From assembly GCA_020635205.1 (NCBI GenBank), contig JACKAE010000002.1, positions 930,001 to 994,000 on the forward strand: a stretch of 64,000 nucleotides of DNA. The letters are read 5' to 3'. Shown in pieces: positions 50,886-60,262 of the stretch; positions within the stretch are counted from its first letter, which is position 1, and every line of letters starts with the position of its first letter. Made by a program: the position numbers and the translations under genes. Source of the DNA: Ignavibacteria bacterium (lineage in GTDB: Bacteria > Bacteroidota > Ignavibacteria > OLB7). The notes under the pieces are model-generated. The model searched no databases and was not told the DNA's origin. It was given only the letters and a program-made list of their open reading frames with translations.

Positions 50886-50928
50886 GGAAGCGGTTCGCGT
50901 GAACGTACACTTCATGCGAATCGCTTTC
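50886..50928 (+). terminator. Hairpin ending the FKBP array
   Basis: GGAAGCGGTTCGCGTGAA pairs with TTCATGCGAATCGCTTTC (G-T pairs allowed) around CGTACAC, 16 bases after the stop. Confidence 0.75.
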
Positions 50929-51021
50929 TTCGTAATCGGCTGAATCTTCAGCCAATAAAGTTGGTTCGTCAGAAACGTTTTCCATTGTATCATATACATA
51001 TTAACATTACACGAACATCCT

Positions 51022-51822
51022 ATGAAGAGACTATTTTTCAACGGAGTGCTTGCCTTCACCTTTGTCGTACTTGGCGTAGCTGCTATTGGATGCCAAGATC
51101 AGAATCAAGCAGGTGGCTTAGGTAGTGGCCCAGGCAAATTAGAAATTGTTGGGGGAGATACAGTTGACTGGGGAGACGTAGGGGGAGGCAAACTTGATCG
51201 TAAGCTGAAGCTCGTGAATGCCGGTGGTGACTCTCTCCGAATTTTTGAAGTGAAGCCGAGTTGTGGCTGCACTGCCACTGAGATTGATAAGGAGTTGCTG
51301 ATGCCGGGTGATACCGCAACAGTTGGAATAACGATGGATGTACACGGAAGAAAGGGAGAGTATGTGAAGTACGTTAACATCATGACCAGTGACTCCACAA
51401 CTGGCGGCACACGCCGAGTGACTTTGAGAGCAAATGTTATTCAGGAGATTGAGGTCGATCCGGGATACTTCTCGATTGTTAACGTGAAGCCAGGTGAGAA
51501 GGGGAGTGCAACAATTACTCTCCGGAATGTGAGCGATCACGCCGTAACCATACAGCCTCCGAAAGCTGCTGGTTCAACACTGATTGATGTGACCTTTAGT
51601 ATGAAGCAGGCGATTACGTTGCAGCCGGGAGATTCTACACAGGTTACTGCTACTGCTATCACACTGGAGAAAGCTCCTGCTGGGGTTGACTATCTCTTCA
51701 CCACCGATAGCAAGATGACTCCTGAAATTACTGCACGCCTGAACCTGATCACAATGGCCGACGAAACAATCGACGCCTCAACGGGGACAGGAGCACCACC
51801 AGTGAGAATGCAAGGAAAGTAG
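51022..51822 (+). CDS. DUF1573 lipoprotein
   Basis: 266 aa. Signal peptide with lipobox AIGC at about residue 24. The DUF1573 domain (about 45-140, an immunoglobulin-like fold related to ASH/MSP modules) is recognised by VDWGDVGGGKLDRKLKLVNAG and PSCGCT; a second similar beta domain covers 145-245 (FSIVNVKPGEKGSATITLRN). Role unknown; common in Bacteroidota. Confidence 0.85.
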   Translation: MKRLFFNGVLAFTFVVLGVAAIGCQDQNQAGGLGSGPGKLEIVGGDTVDWGDVGGGKLDRKLKLVNAGGDSLRIFEVKPSCGCTATEIDKELLMPGDTATVGITMDVHGRKGEYVKYVNIMTSDSTTGGTRRVTLRANVIQEIEVDPGYFSIVNVKPGEKGSATITLRNVSDHAVTIQPPKAAGSTLIDVTFSMKQAITLQPGDSTQVTATAITLEKAPAGVDYLFTTDSKMTPEITARLNLITMADETIDASTGTGAPPVRMQGK

Positions 51823-51896
51823 AGTTGTCTTGGGGGAGAAAGAGCCAGAGGAGTAAGAGAATAGCTGCTTGGCCAGCATAACATTTATCGCAGACT

Positions 51897-52445
51897 ATGA
51901 ATATTGAAACACTCCACATAGGTATGCCGGTTCGTCACCCGGCATACGGAACCGGAAAGGTTGTGGCGATTACGCAGCATACCTGCGACATCGCCTTCGA
52001 CGATGGAAACAAACGAACGGTCTCTCCAACCGGAAGTGGACTTGCTCCCGCTGAGGCAGAGATCGATGTGAAAGGGTTGACTATTCCACTAAAACAGTTC
52101 GTTGCTGATGTGACGCGACAGGTTGTAGATAAACTGGGGCTTGAGGATCCGAAAGCGACAGTGAAAGGACTTGGAGCGCGTTGGAGTGGAGGACAGTTGA
52201 TAGTGAAGCCGAGAGATGAGTCGTTGCAGAGTAAGGAGATACCTATCGAGACCTTCTTCCACAAGATCGTGATGATGCGGAATCAACTTCGCGTGTTGGA
52301 GCAGAAGATCAACAGCAACAACGAACTGAGTGATGCGGATAAGGTAGAGCTTCAACAGTATATTACTCGCTGCTATGGCTCGATGACAACGTTCAACATA
52401 CTCTTTGCGGACAAGGGGGATCAGTTTTCAGGGAGTGGGGGATAG
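51897..52445 (+). CDS. Hypothetical protein with SH3/Tudor-like N-terminus, 182 aa
   Basis: The first 50 residues read GMPVRHPAYGTGKVVAI...CDIAFDDGNKRTV, the pattern of small KOW/Tudor-like beta barrels also found at the C-terminus of UvrD-type helicases. The rest (75-182) is mostly helical and not recognised. No export signal, so cytoplasmic, perhaps nucleic-acid or protein binding. A perfect terminator follows. Confidence 0.65.
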   Translation: MNIETLHIGMPVRHPAYGTGKVVAITQHTCDIAFDDGNKRTVSPTGSGLAPAEAEIDVKGLTIPLKQFVADVTRQVVDKLGLEDPKATVKGLGARWSGGQLIVKPRDESLQSKEIPIETFFHKIVMMRNQLRVLEQKINSNNELSDADKVELQQYITRCYGSMTTFNILFADKGDQFSGSGG

Positions 52446-52495
52446 AGAGCTTAATCGGCTTTGGAACCTTGAGGGAAAATTAGAACGGTAAGTAG

Positions 52496-52538
52496 AATGG
52501 CGATTTCCGATAACTGATAGCAAACGGAAATCGCCATT
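52496..52538 (+). terminator. Perfect 14-bp terminator hairpin
   Basis: AATGGCGATTTCCG (52496-52509) pairs with CGGAAATCGCCATT (52525-52538), 50 bases after the stop at 52445. Confidence 0.8.
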
Positions 52539-52644
52539 CGCATTTCTCAAGTTTGGTCTTTTCCTGATAAGGGAATTTTTCACCACCAAGAAGCACCAAG
52601 GGAACCTTCTACTACTGGTCTAATAGATCCTTCAATACTCAGCA

Positions 52645-53103
52645 TCACTCTTCTTCAGCCCCAAAATCACGAAGTGCATCGAGATAGTCGCGAAGCTCAA
52701 GTGCTCGCTGTTTAACGATCTCCATTTCTCGGTTGGCAGCAAAGATGTGGTACATCGTGCCGTCAAGGTTTTCGTAGTGGACACTTCCGTTTAGCTCGAA
52801 CTCAGCGTCACGGTATGCAAGCCATGCCCGTTGTGCTCTCCGCAGGCTCTCCTGCCCAGCCGAATCGAGTGATCCCATCAGCTCCTTATAGGTAGCATTC
52901 AGTTCGTAATCCCAAGCCTCTTCTGCTACTTGAAGGCAACCCATCATTCCGAACGTAGATTGATTGGAGTCAATGTCCAAGCAGTCTGTGAGTGCAAGGT
53001 CAATTGGATGTACCAGATCAATCTCTGTATCCTGAGAGTAGAGTGCAGGTGCAAAAACTATCAGGGCACACAGGTTAATAAATAGAACAGCAATGATGCG
53101 CAT
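52645..53103 (-). CDS. LprI/DUF1311-type secreted protein
   Basis: 152 aa with a signal peptide (IAVLFINLCALIVFAPALYSQ). The core MMGCLQVAEEAWDYELNATY and LRRAQRAWLAYRDAEFEL matches the DUF1311 (LprI, lysozyme-inhibitor-like) fold, a small helical domain with two Cys (here DCLD and GCLQ). Periplasmic. Some family members inhibit lysozyme; others have no known role. Confidence 0.78.
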   Translation of the reverse strand: MRIIAVLFINLCALIVFAPALYSQDTEIDLVHPIDLALTDCLDIDSNQSTFGMMGCLQVAEEAWDYELNATYKELMGSLDSAGQESLRRAQRAWLAYRDAEFELNGSVHYENLDGTMYHIFAANREMEIVKQRALELRDYLDALRDFGAEEE

Positions 53104-53237
53104 TGTTCATCCCTTTATTCGTTATGCGTTAGCGGAATATAGAGGCAATATGTGAAGTAGGATATACAGACTGAGAATGGTCATCGGCTGATTCTTCTGT
53201 GATGGTCGACTCCACTTCTATCCCTACTGACTCTCAC

Positions 53238-53269
53238 CTTTGAATTTTTACTTTTGAATTTTGAATTCT
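53238..53269 (-). repeat. TTGAATT-type dispersed repeat after thiC
   Basis: CTTTGAATTTTTACTTTTG then AATTTTGAATTC; ends six bases before the thiC stop codon. Confidence 0.7.
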
Positions 53270-53274
53270 TCTTT

Positions 53275-55164
53275 CTACATCTCTTGATATACCTCGCTCC
53301 CTTTCTCAACGAATTCCTTCGCCTTCTCCTTCATTCCACTCTCAAGTGCTTCGGTCTCACCTAAACCATGTTTGGCGGCATACTCGCGAACGTCTTGAGT
53401 TATTTTCATTGAGCAGAAGTGGGGGCCACACATGGAGCAGAAGTGAGCAACCTTCGATGATTCTTTCGGTAGCGTTTCATCGTGATATTCACGGGCGCGA
53501 TCAGGGTCGAGGCTTAGGTTGAATTGATCGTTCCAGCGGAACTCGAAGCGTGCCTTTGAGAGTGCGTCATCCCTCACCTGTGCAGCCGGGTGACCTTTTG
53601 CAAGGTCTGCTGCGTGGGCAGCAATTTTGTATGTGATAATCCCCTCGCGAACATCGTGTTTGTTCGGCAACCCTAAATGCTCTTTTGGCGTTACGTAGCA
53701 GAGCATCGCGGTTCCGAACCATCCAATCATTGCAGCCCCAATGGCACTGGTGATGTGGTCATATCCCGGAGCAATATCTGTTGTGAGTGGCCCGAGAGTG
53801 TAGAAGGGAGCTTCACGACAGACTTCTAACTGCTTCTCCATATTCTCTTTAATCAGGTGCATTGGCACATGCCCCGGTCCTTCGATCATTACCTGACAGT
53901 CCATCTCCCACGCAACCTCAGTCAATTCTCCTAACGTCTCCAGTTCGGCGAACTGTGCAGCATCGTTTGCGTCGGCAATCGAACCGGGACGCAACCCATC
54001 ACCGAGCGAGAAGCTGACGTCGTAGGCTCGCATAATCTCGCATATCTCGGCGAAGTGTGTGTAGAGGAAGCTCTCCTCGTGGTGAGCCAAACACCACTTT
54101 GCCATGATTGATCCACCACGCGAGACAATGCCAGTGAGGCGATTCGCGGTTAAGGGAACGTAGGGGAGACGAACCCCTGCGTGGATAGTGAAGTAATCTA
54201 CACCCTGCTCAGCTTGCTCAATTAGCGTGTCGCGGAAAATTTCCCACGTCAGTTCTTCAGCTTTTCCGTCGACCTTTTCCAGTGCTTGGTAGATTGGAAC
54301 TGTGCCAATCGGAACTGGTGAGTTGCGCAAAATCCACTCGCGAGTTTCGTGGATGTTCTTTCCAGTAGAGAGATCCATTACTGTGTCGGCTCCCCATCGA
54401 ATTCCCCAGGTCATCTTCTCAACTTCTTCTTCAATTGAACTGGTGACGGCAGAGTTGCCGAGGTTGCAGTTGATCTTCACCAAAAAGTTCCGACCAATCA
54501 CCATCGGCTCTAACTCTGGGTGGTTAATGTTTGCGGGGATAATGGCACGGCCACGCGCAACTTCATCTCGCACAAATTCTGGGGTAATGATGTCAGGAAT
54601 AATCGCTCCGAGTCCTTCGCCACGGTTCACCGGCTTGGATGGAATTCTCCCTTCGCGTTGCAGTTCCTCAATCCGCATGTTTTCCCGTATGGCGACAAAC
54701 TCCATTTCAGGAGTAATAATCCCCTGCTTTGCGTAGTGCATCTGCGTTACGTTTTTGCCGGGAAGTGCTCGTCGGGGTTTTCGGATATGTTGGAATCGGA
54801 GCGCCTCGGTTTTAGGATCGTTCATCCGTTCTTGACCATAAGCACTACTCAATTCATTGAGGATTTCGGTGTCTCCACGCTCCTCAATCCATCCAGTTCT
54901 AACTGCTGGCAAGCCTTCGCGTGTATCTACGCTCACTGTTGGATCCGTCCAAGCTCCGCTCGTATCGTAGACGAGAACGGGTGGGTTCTCTTCAGCTCCG
55001 AATGAAGCCGGTGTTGAGTTGAGAGTAATCTCTCGCATCGGAACCCGAATGTCTGGACGGCTGCCGACTACGTACACTTTCTTTGAACAGGGGAACTGTT
55101 TCACACTCACTGGTTCCGAATGAAGTTGAGCCTCTCCGTTCTGGTCATGACCGTTCGTTTTCAT
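53275..55164 (-). CDS. thiC: Phosphomethylpyrimidine synthase ThiC
   Basis: 629 aa from the ATG at 55164. A radical-SAM enzyme converting aminoimidazole ribotide to HMP phosphate for thiamine. The C-terminal cluster motif CSMCGPHFC (Cys-x2-Cys-x4-Cys) is intact, as are the N-terminal RPDIRVPMREI and the barrel residues (DTVMDLSTGKNI, MIEGPGHVP). A TPP riboswitch lies in its leader. A GTG start 15 bases earlier cannot be excluded. Confidence 0.96.
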   Translation of the reverse strand: MKTNGHDQNGEAQLHSEPVSVKQFPCSKKVYVVGSRPDIRVPMREITLNSTPASFGAEENPPVLVYDTSGAWTDPTVSVDTREGLPAVRTGWIEERGDTEILNELSSAYGQERMNDPKTEALRFQHIRKPRRALPGKNVTQMHYAKQGIITPEMEFVAIRENMRIEELQREGRIPSKPVNRGEGLGAIIPDIITPEFVRDEVARGRAIIPANINHPELEPMVIGRNFLVKINCNLGNSAVTSSIEEEVEKMTWGIRWGADTVMDLSTGKNIHETREWILRNSPVPIGTVPIYQALEKVDGKAEELTWEIFRDTLIEQAEQGVDYFTIHAGVRLPYVPLTANRLTGIVSRGGSIMAKWCLAHHEESFLYTHFAEICEIMRAYDVSFSLGDGLRPGSIADANDAAQFAELETLGELTEVAWEMDCQVMIEGPGHVPMHLIKENMEKQLEVCREAPFYTLGPLTTDIAPGYDHITSAIGAAMIGWFGTAMLCYVTPKEHLGLPNKHDVREGIITYKIAAHAADLAKGHPAAQVRDDALSKARFEFRWNDQFNLSLDPDRAREYHDETLPKESSKVAHFCSMCGPHFCSMKITQDVREYAAKHGLGETEALESGMKEKAKEFVEKGSEVYQEM

Positions 55165-55367
55165 ACGTTCTTCTCTCACGCTATGAGCTATGTATTGTTA
55201 ATGATTCTGTTCAAAAGTTCCTCAAAATCTTTCCGCTTTCTGTTAGGGATAGATTCTGAAATGTATTGAATGCTAAGATGTTTTTGATTCAATAGTTCAG
55301 CCCTGTTATCAGCACTGTACTTGAGTGGCAGAGAAAGTAGAGAGAGGAAGGGGAGGAGACCTGATCT

Positions 55368-55448
55368 CTGCTTCCCTCCGCCGGTGCTAACCGGATCAGG
55401 TTCAAAGGGTTCTTCTCAGTTCCGAAACTTGCGGAACGCCCCCAGCAG
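55368..55448 (-). promoter_or_regulatory. TPP riboswitch (THI element) of thiC
   Basis: On the minus strand the conserved pieces follow in order: P1 CTGCT, GGGGGCG, CTGAGA, ACCCTTTGAACCTGATC, GGTTAGCACCGG CGGAGGGAAGCAG, with P1 closing. It lies about 200 bases upstream of the thiC start and would lower thiC expression when TPP is bound. Confidence 0.95.
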
Positions 55449-55473
55449 TCAATTATGTTCTGTTCAAATGATG

Positions 55474-56238
55474 TTATTGAACAATCGTGATCGCTCGTGC
55501 GAAGACCACTTCCGAAACGGCAACATACGTTTTTCCAGAGACATCAAGAGTCTCCATCCTGTACTTCGCAACGTTCAACACAACCGAGCCGGAGATAGTG
55601 CCGAGATCAGCGGCCGAGAAACTATAGCTGCCACTATTGGGAACGTCTTTGCTGATAAAGGTTGTTGCCTGGTTTGATGCTGTCGAGGTGATGCTAATCA
55701 GCACTCGTTCGTCAGACGTCGCCGATCCGCCAGTCCACTGAATGTCTAAGCCATCGGCTCGATTGATCTGTGAAGCTAACAGAGGCTTCAAGAGAAGAAA
55801 GTCAGTAGCTCCAGGGACTGATACTGTTAGTGCAGGGATGTTGCCATTTCCCTCAACGTTGAACTCATGATCCGATCCGTCGAAATTCACACCCGGAATG
55901 TCTACTGTAGGAGTTGAACTTCCAGAAGAGGAATAGATAAAGGATCCGTTGACGAGTTGTTGTGCGAGGGTATATCCATTCAAACTGACTTCTCCAGCAT
56001 CTACACCTGTCGCACCAAACTGTGCAAATGCCTGCTCAATCGAGATTCCGAAGTTCTGCTTGATAAGATAAGTTCCGAGAACGCCACCAATGTTATCGAT
56101 GTCAGAAATATCAGGTAGAGGCTGGCCGCTTGAGTTTGCATAGCTTTCTTGTGGGGTTGGTGCATTCGGTGCATCCTTGCACGAGGTGACAAGGAAGAGG
56201 AGGGAGAAGGCCATTCCGCAGAGGATTATCTGTTTCAT
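55474..56238 (-). CDS. Hypothetical lipoprotein, 254 aa
   Basis: ATG at 56238 gives a clean lipoprotein signal (GMAFSLLFLVTSC). After a Pro/Asn/Ser-rich linker, one domain (about 45-130, ISIEQAFAQFGATG) and a second beta-rich domain (about 145-254) follow. Not recognised. It lies just upstream of the riboswitch on the same strand, which suggests that thiC transcription starts in the short gap between them. Confidence 0.7.
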   Translation of the reverse strand: MKQIILCGMAFSLLFLVTSCKDAPNAPTPQESYANSSGQPLPDISDIDNIGGVLGTYLIKQNFGISIEQAFAQFGATGVDAGEVSLNGYTLAQQLVNGSFIYSSSGSSTPTVDIPGVNFDGSDHEFNVEGNGNIPALTVSVPGATDFLLLKPLLASQINRADGLDIQWTGGSATSDERVLISITSTASNQATTFISKDVPNSGSYSFSAADLGTISGSVVLNVAKYRMETLDVSGKTYVAVSEVVFARAITIVQ

Positions 56239-56470
56239 AAGACATTGGATATTCAATTTCTGTTCGCAGAACACTGCCGATAAACATAGGGTTTTCTGTC
56301 GGTACAATCAAAACCAAACTCCTTTGATTCTGGTGTTCGAATAAGGTGAAGGTGGGGAGATTTCTACCCTGACATAAATCCCTGTTTTTTTTTGCGTAAT
56401 TGGATGTTTATCCATTTGTATCACCCTATTCCCACATAATAATAAGTGCTCAAAAATCGCTGCGATTTCG

Positions 56471-56478
56471 TAAATTTG
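56471..56478 (+). promoter_or_regulatory. Possible Bacteroidota-type -7 element of gyrA
   Basis: TAAATTTG fits the TAnnTTTG -7 consensus used in Bacteroidota, 43 bases before the gyrA ATG. No good -33 TTTG is seen at the right distance, so this is weak. Confidence 0.25.
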
Positions 56479-56521
56479 CAAGGTTTAAGACAAGTCCTAC
56501 CGTTTCAATAACGTAATCTTT

Positions 56522-58981
56522 ATGTCTTCGATTTCCGAACGTCTGATTCCAGTCACGCTCGAAGAAGAAATGTCGAGTTCCTATCTCGACTATTCGATGT
56601 CGGTGATTGTTTCGCGAGCCTTACCTGATGTCCGTGATGGTCTGAAGCCTGTTCACCGACGCGTCCTCTACTCAATGTCGGAACTCGGGCTTAGTCCGAA
56701 CCGACCGTACAAGAAATCGGCCCGTATCGTTGGTGAGACGATGGGTAAGTACCATCCACACGGCGACCAAGCGATTTACGACTCTCTCGTCCGGATGGCT
56801 CAAGATTTCTCGATGCGGCATGAATTGGTCGACGGTCAAGGAAACTTCGGCTCAGTTGACGGAGACCCTCCAGCGGCGATGAGGTATACGGAGGCTCGCC
56901 TGACAGCTCCTGCAATTGAAATGCTTCGGGATATTGACAAGAACACTGTCGATTTTGTTCCGAACTTCGATGATTCGCTTCAGCAGCCATCTGTCCTTCC
57001 AGCAAATCTTCCAAACCTGTTAGTGAACGGTGCTGGTGGTATTGCCGTTGGTATGGCCACGAACATTCCTCCTCACAACCTCGGCGAAGTTGTTGATGGG
57101 TTGATCGCAATGACGAAAAACCCAGACATTACAGTCGAAGAGTTAATGAAGTTTGTGAAGGCTCCAGACTTCCCAACGGGGGGAATTATCTACGGATATG
57201 AAGGAGTTGTGGAGGCGTTCAAGACAGGGCGGGGGAAAGTGATTGTTCGGGCGCGAGTGAGTACCGAGCAGTTGAAGAGTGGTAAAGAACAGCTTGTTGT
57301 CACCGAGTTGCCCTATCAAGTGAACAAAGCAAATCTGATTGAGAAGATTGCTGAGTTAGTGCGGGATAAGAAGCTCGACGACATTTCGAATGTTCGTGAT
57401 GAATCTGACCGTGATGGATTGCGCATAGTGATCGAGCTAAAGCGGGATGCTATGCCGGAGATTGTGTTGAACAATCTCTACAAGCAGACCCAGATGCAGA
57501 ACACGTTCGGTGTCATTACACTTGCTTTAGTAAAGGGGCGTCCTCGCGTGTTGAACCTGAAGGAGGTGATGTACCACTTCCTGCAACACCGGAACGAAGT
57601 AATTGTTCGGCGGACGCAGTTCGAGCTGGATGCTGCCGAAAGGCGGGCACACATCCTCGAAGGATATATCATTGCCCTCGATAATATCGATGCGGTGATC
57701 GAAACTATCCGGAAGTCAAAAGATGCTGAGACGGCTCGCGCAAACTTGATGAGCCGGTTCGAGTTGTCGGAGATCCAAGCCAAGGCGATTCTCGACATGC
57801 GCTTGCAGCGTTTAACTGGACTTGAGCGGCAGAAAATCGAGGATGAGTATCGGGAGACATTGAAGCTGATTGAGCGCTTGAATGCAATCCTTGGATCAAA
57901 AGATTTGCAGTTAGAGATTATTCGGCAAGAGCTGGCAGAGATCAAGGATCGGTTTGCCGATCCAAGACGGACGGAGATTGTTTTCGACTACTCCGAGTTT
58001 ACAGTTGAGGATATGATTGCCGAAGAAGACATGGTGGTGACAATCTCCCACAATGGCTTCATCAAACGTTTTCCAGTCTCTGGTTATCGTCGGCAGAATC
58101 GAGGAGGAAAGGGTGTAACTGGTATGAAGACACGAGATGATGACTTCATCGAACATGTCTTCGTAGGATCGACGCACCACTATATGGTCTTCTTCACTGA
58201 CAAGGGAAGATGTTTCCGTCGAAAGATATATGAACTTCCAGAGGCTGGACGTGCAGCAAAAGGACGTTCCCTTGCGAACCTACTTCAGATTGAGAAGGAA
58301 GAGAACGTGAACGTGATCCTTTCGGTGAAGGATTTCGATACCGATGAGTCGATCATTATGGTAACGAAGAGCGGAACGGTAAAGAAATCTCAGCTTCGGG
58401 ACTATGCAAACATCCGGACAAATGGAATTATTGCTATCAACCTGAAGGATAACGACACACTGGTTTCAGCTCGACTGACTGACGGCACAAATGATATTCT
58501 GATTGGAACGCATTACGGTAATGCTGTTCGATTCCGTGAAACAGATGTGCGTGATATGGGGCGGACAGCAACTGGAGTGAGGGGCGTAACCCTATCGAAG
58601 GGAGACTACGTGATTGAGATGATTACTGTGAAGCGTGCTGACGCAACTGTGCTTGTTGCCAGTGAAAATGGCTACGGCAAGCGGAGCCGTGTAGATGATT
58701 TCCGGTTGACGAGGCGAGGTGGTAAAGGAGTGATTTCGATGAACATCACTGACAAAACCGGAAAAGTAATTGCTCTGAAAGAGGTTGTTGACGGTGATGA
58801 CCTGATGTTGATGACTGTGGGGGGGATGGCAATTCGCCAGCACGTTTCAGACATTCGGGTGATGGGGCGGAACACTCAGGGAGTACGTCTAATCAGGTTG
58901 AACGATGGTGACCATCTTGTTGGCGTAGCCGTTGTTCCAGTTGACGAGGATGCCGAGGTAACGCCAATTGCTGAAGATTAA
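56522..58981 (+). CDS. gyrA: DNA gyrase subunit A
   Basis: 819 aa. Breakage-reunion domain with catalytic Tyr in AMRYTEARL, coiled-coil, then six-bladed C-terminal pinwheel whose GyrA-box-like motif is QNRGGKG (usually QRRGGKG). That marks it as gyrase rather than topoisomerase IV ParC. At quinolone-region position 83 (E. coli Ser83) the residue is Gln, in HPHGDQAIYD; position 87 is Asp. It introduces negative supercoils with GyrB. Stand-alone gene with its own terminator. Confidence 0.96.
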   Translation: MSSISERLIPVTLEEEMSSSYLDYSMSVIVSRALPDVRDGLKPVHRRVLYSMSELGLSPNRPYKKSARIVGETMGKYHPHGDQAIYDSLVRMAQDFSMRHELVDGQGNFGSVDGDPPAAMRYTEARLTAPAIEMLRDIDKNTVDFVPNFDDSLQQPSVLPANLPNLLVNGAGGIAVGMATNIPPHNLGEVVDGLIAMTKNPDITVEELMKFVKAPDFPTGGIIYGYEGVVEAFKTGRGKVIVRARVSTEQLKSGKEQLVVTELPYQVNKANLIEKIAELVRDKKLDDISNVRDESDRDGLRIVIELKRDAMPEIVLNNLYKQTQMQNTFGVITLALVKGRPRVLNLKEVMYHFLQHRNEVIVRRTQFELDAAERRAHILEGYIIALDNIDAVIETIRKSKDAETARANLMSRFELSEIQAKAILDMRLQRLTGLERQKIEDEYRETLKLIERLNAILGSKDLQLEIIRQELAEIKDRFADPRRTEIVFDYSEFTVEDMIAEEDMVVTISHNGFIKRFPVSGYRRQNRGGKGVTGMKTRDDDFIEHVFVGSTHHYMVFFTDKGRCFRRKIYELPEAGRAAKGRSLANLLQIEKEENVNVILSVKDFDTDESIIMVTKSGTVKKSQLRDYANIRTNGIIAINLKDNDTLVSARLTDGTNDILIGTHYGNAVRFRETDVRDMGRTATGVRGVTLSKGDYVIEMITVKRADATVLVASENGYGKRSRVDDFRLTRRGGKGVISMNITDKTGKVIALKEVVDGDDLMLMTVGGMAIRQHVSDIRVMGRNTQGVRLIRLNDGDHLVGVAVVPVDEDAEVTPIAED

Positions 58982-59045
58982 TTAGGAGTTATGGGCTGAG
59001 GAGTGCCTGACTCTAACACTAAGCTCATACTCTGAGTGATAAACG

Positions 59046-59080
59046 AAGAACCCGGAAGGTCAATATCCTTCTGGGTTCTT
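59046..59080 (+). terminator. gyrA terminator
   Basis: AAGAACCCGGAAGG (59046-59059) pairs with CCTTCTGGGTTCTT (59067-59080), about 65 bases after the gyrA stop. Confidence 0.85.
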
Positions 59081-59091
59081 CTATTATGGGC

Positions 59092-59142
59092 AAAAAAAGA
59101 CCCCCGACACAGATTTGCATGGAGAGCAAATTCTATGTCGGG
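59092..59142 (-). terminator. Terminator of the Cys-rich protein gene
   Basis: CCCGACA...GATTTGC (59103-59118) pairs with GCAAATTC...TGTCGGG (59126-59142). On the minus strand a T7 run follows (59092-59098). About 225 bases after the stop at 59367. Confidence 0.8.
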
Positions 59143-59366
59143 AGCCGGACAGAGACGCAAAATAGAGGGATGCGACTCTATCATGATAACCAGCATTGAC
59201 ACCACATACCAACAGTTCAGTTCCTCCACGTTCCGTTCCCGAACTTCCGGCAAACCCTTTCATTAACCGGATGGGAGGAGTAACAGGGGTAACGCCCCCT
59301 GCTACTCGGGTTAACGGCTACGGCATAGACCAATCTCAGCCACGAGACTTCAAAAAACTTTTTCTT
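59143..59366. other. 3' region of the Cys-rich gene
   Basis: No gene. Contains a hairpin GAGTAACAGGGG/CCCCTGCTACTC at about 59278-59307 without a clear T-run. Confidence 0.4.
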
Positions 59367-59945
59367 TTAGCTCCCACAGGTACTTTGATACCCAGTACCA
59401 CAACTGGAGCTTCCGCACGTTGACGAAACGAGGGTAATTGTTGGGGTCCCTCCATCGCAACAGATATCGTATGTGTTATAGCTAAAATCCGATGTCGGTT
59501 CAGCAGTAATCACAGGACACGAACCATTAATATTTCGATTCACACACGTCGGGTAGTAGACCTTGATCCCATTCCCAGAAGGACAGCTTGTGGGACAAGA
59601 AACATACCCTAACTCAATCGCTTTACGAAGACCGTCAATGCCGGCTTCATTCATCAAGTCATCGAGTGGAAAGGTTCTCGCCCAATCGCAGTCATCAGGA
59701 AAGCTCATACTATTTACATTGATAGAAATGACGTGTGTTCCTCCTACATTCCATGCAATGAACTCAAATTCGCTTTCGCTAGTGCTGTTTCCAAGGTTTG
59801 GGTTATTCTCTCCAATTTGTACCAGTCCAGTAAACGTGCCAAGCATCGTTGCACCGGCAACTGGAGGAATAGTTTGCGCCGAAACTGAAGTTTGTAAAAG
59901 AACATAAAGTGTAAGGGACAGAATTCCCTTTAGAGCTGTCTTCAT
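59367..59945 (-). CDS. Secreted cysteine-rich hypothetical protein, 192 aa
   Basis: Signal peptide (GILSLTLYVLLQTSVSAQ) followed by a beta-rich region and a Cys-rich end. The mature part has ten cysteines: DDCDW, SCPTSC, TC, SC, CC and, at the C-terminus, STCGSSSCGTGYQSTCGS. The spacing suggests disulphides or a crosslinked surface protein. No family is recognised. The gene immediately upstream on the same strand encodes a LuxR-type regulator, a hairpin lying between them, so control by it is possible but unproven. Confidence 0.7.
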   Translation of the reverse strand: MKTALKGILSLTLYVLLQTSVSAQTIPPVAGATMLGTFTGLVQIGENNPNLGNSTSESEFEFIAWNVGGTHVISINVNSMSFPDDCDWARTFPLDDLMNEAGIDGLRKAIELGYVSCPTSCPSGNGIKVYYPTCVNRNINGSCPVITAEPTSDFSYNTYDICCDGGTPTITLVSSTCGSSSCGTGYQSTCGS

Positions 59946-60262
59946 AGATTTTCCCCATTATTTTTGGACGGTTGTTGTTGGTACTGCAAATAAAGGGGGT
60001 ACGACCAACACCGTTCTATCGGGGAATTCCCGTAATGAGTAGGGTAGAATCAGTCACAACTCGTGTAAAGAGTCATAACAAAGATAATTCATCCTATTTT
60101 TAAAATTGCTGCGGGCAGTATGCCGGAGCAAAACTGCCCACAGCGTTTTTCTATGAAGACGCTACAAATGTAGCCTCAATTGATATAATCAATCTATCAG
60201 GGAAAACCCTGAATTATAAGTATAAAAAGAGTCAGAACTGCTTCGAAGAGTCATAACCTGCC
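59946..60262. other. Spacer between the regulator and the Cys-rich gene
   Basis: Contains the hairpin at 60108-60144, a 15-base palindrome ATTGATATAATCAAT (60179-60193), a CAGGG/CCCTG stem (60198-60211), and should hold the promoter of the Cys-rich gene in 59946-60105. Confidence 0.45.
60108..60144. terminator. Hairpin after the LuxR-type gene
   Basis: GCTGCGGGCAGT (60108-60119) pairs with ACTGCCCACAGC (60133-60144), one G-T pair; AATTTTAAA follows on the minus strand and GTTTTT on the plus strand. Confidence 0.7.

Noticed and set aside
54302..55005. Two frames antisense to thiC
   Set aside because: Shadow frames of thiC with no start signals.
55321..55677. Plus-strand frame across the TPP riboswitch
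   Set aside because: Overlaps the riboswitch and the end of a lipoprotein gene on the other strand; conserved RNA explains the sequence.
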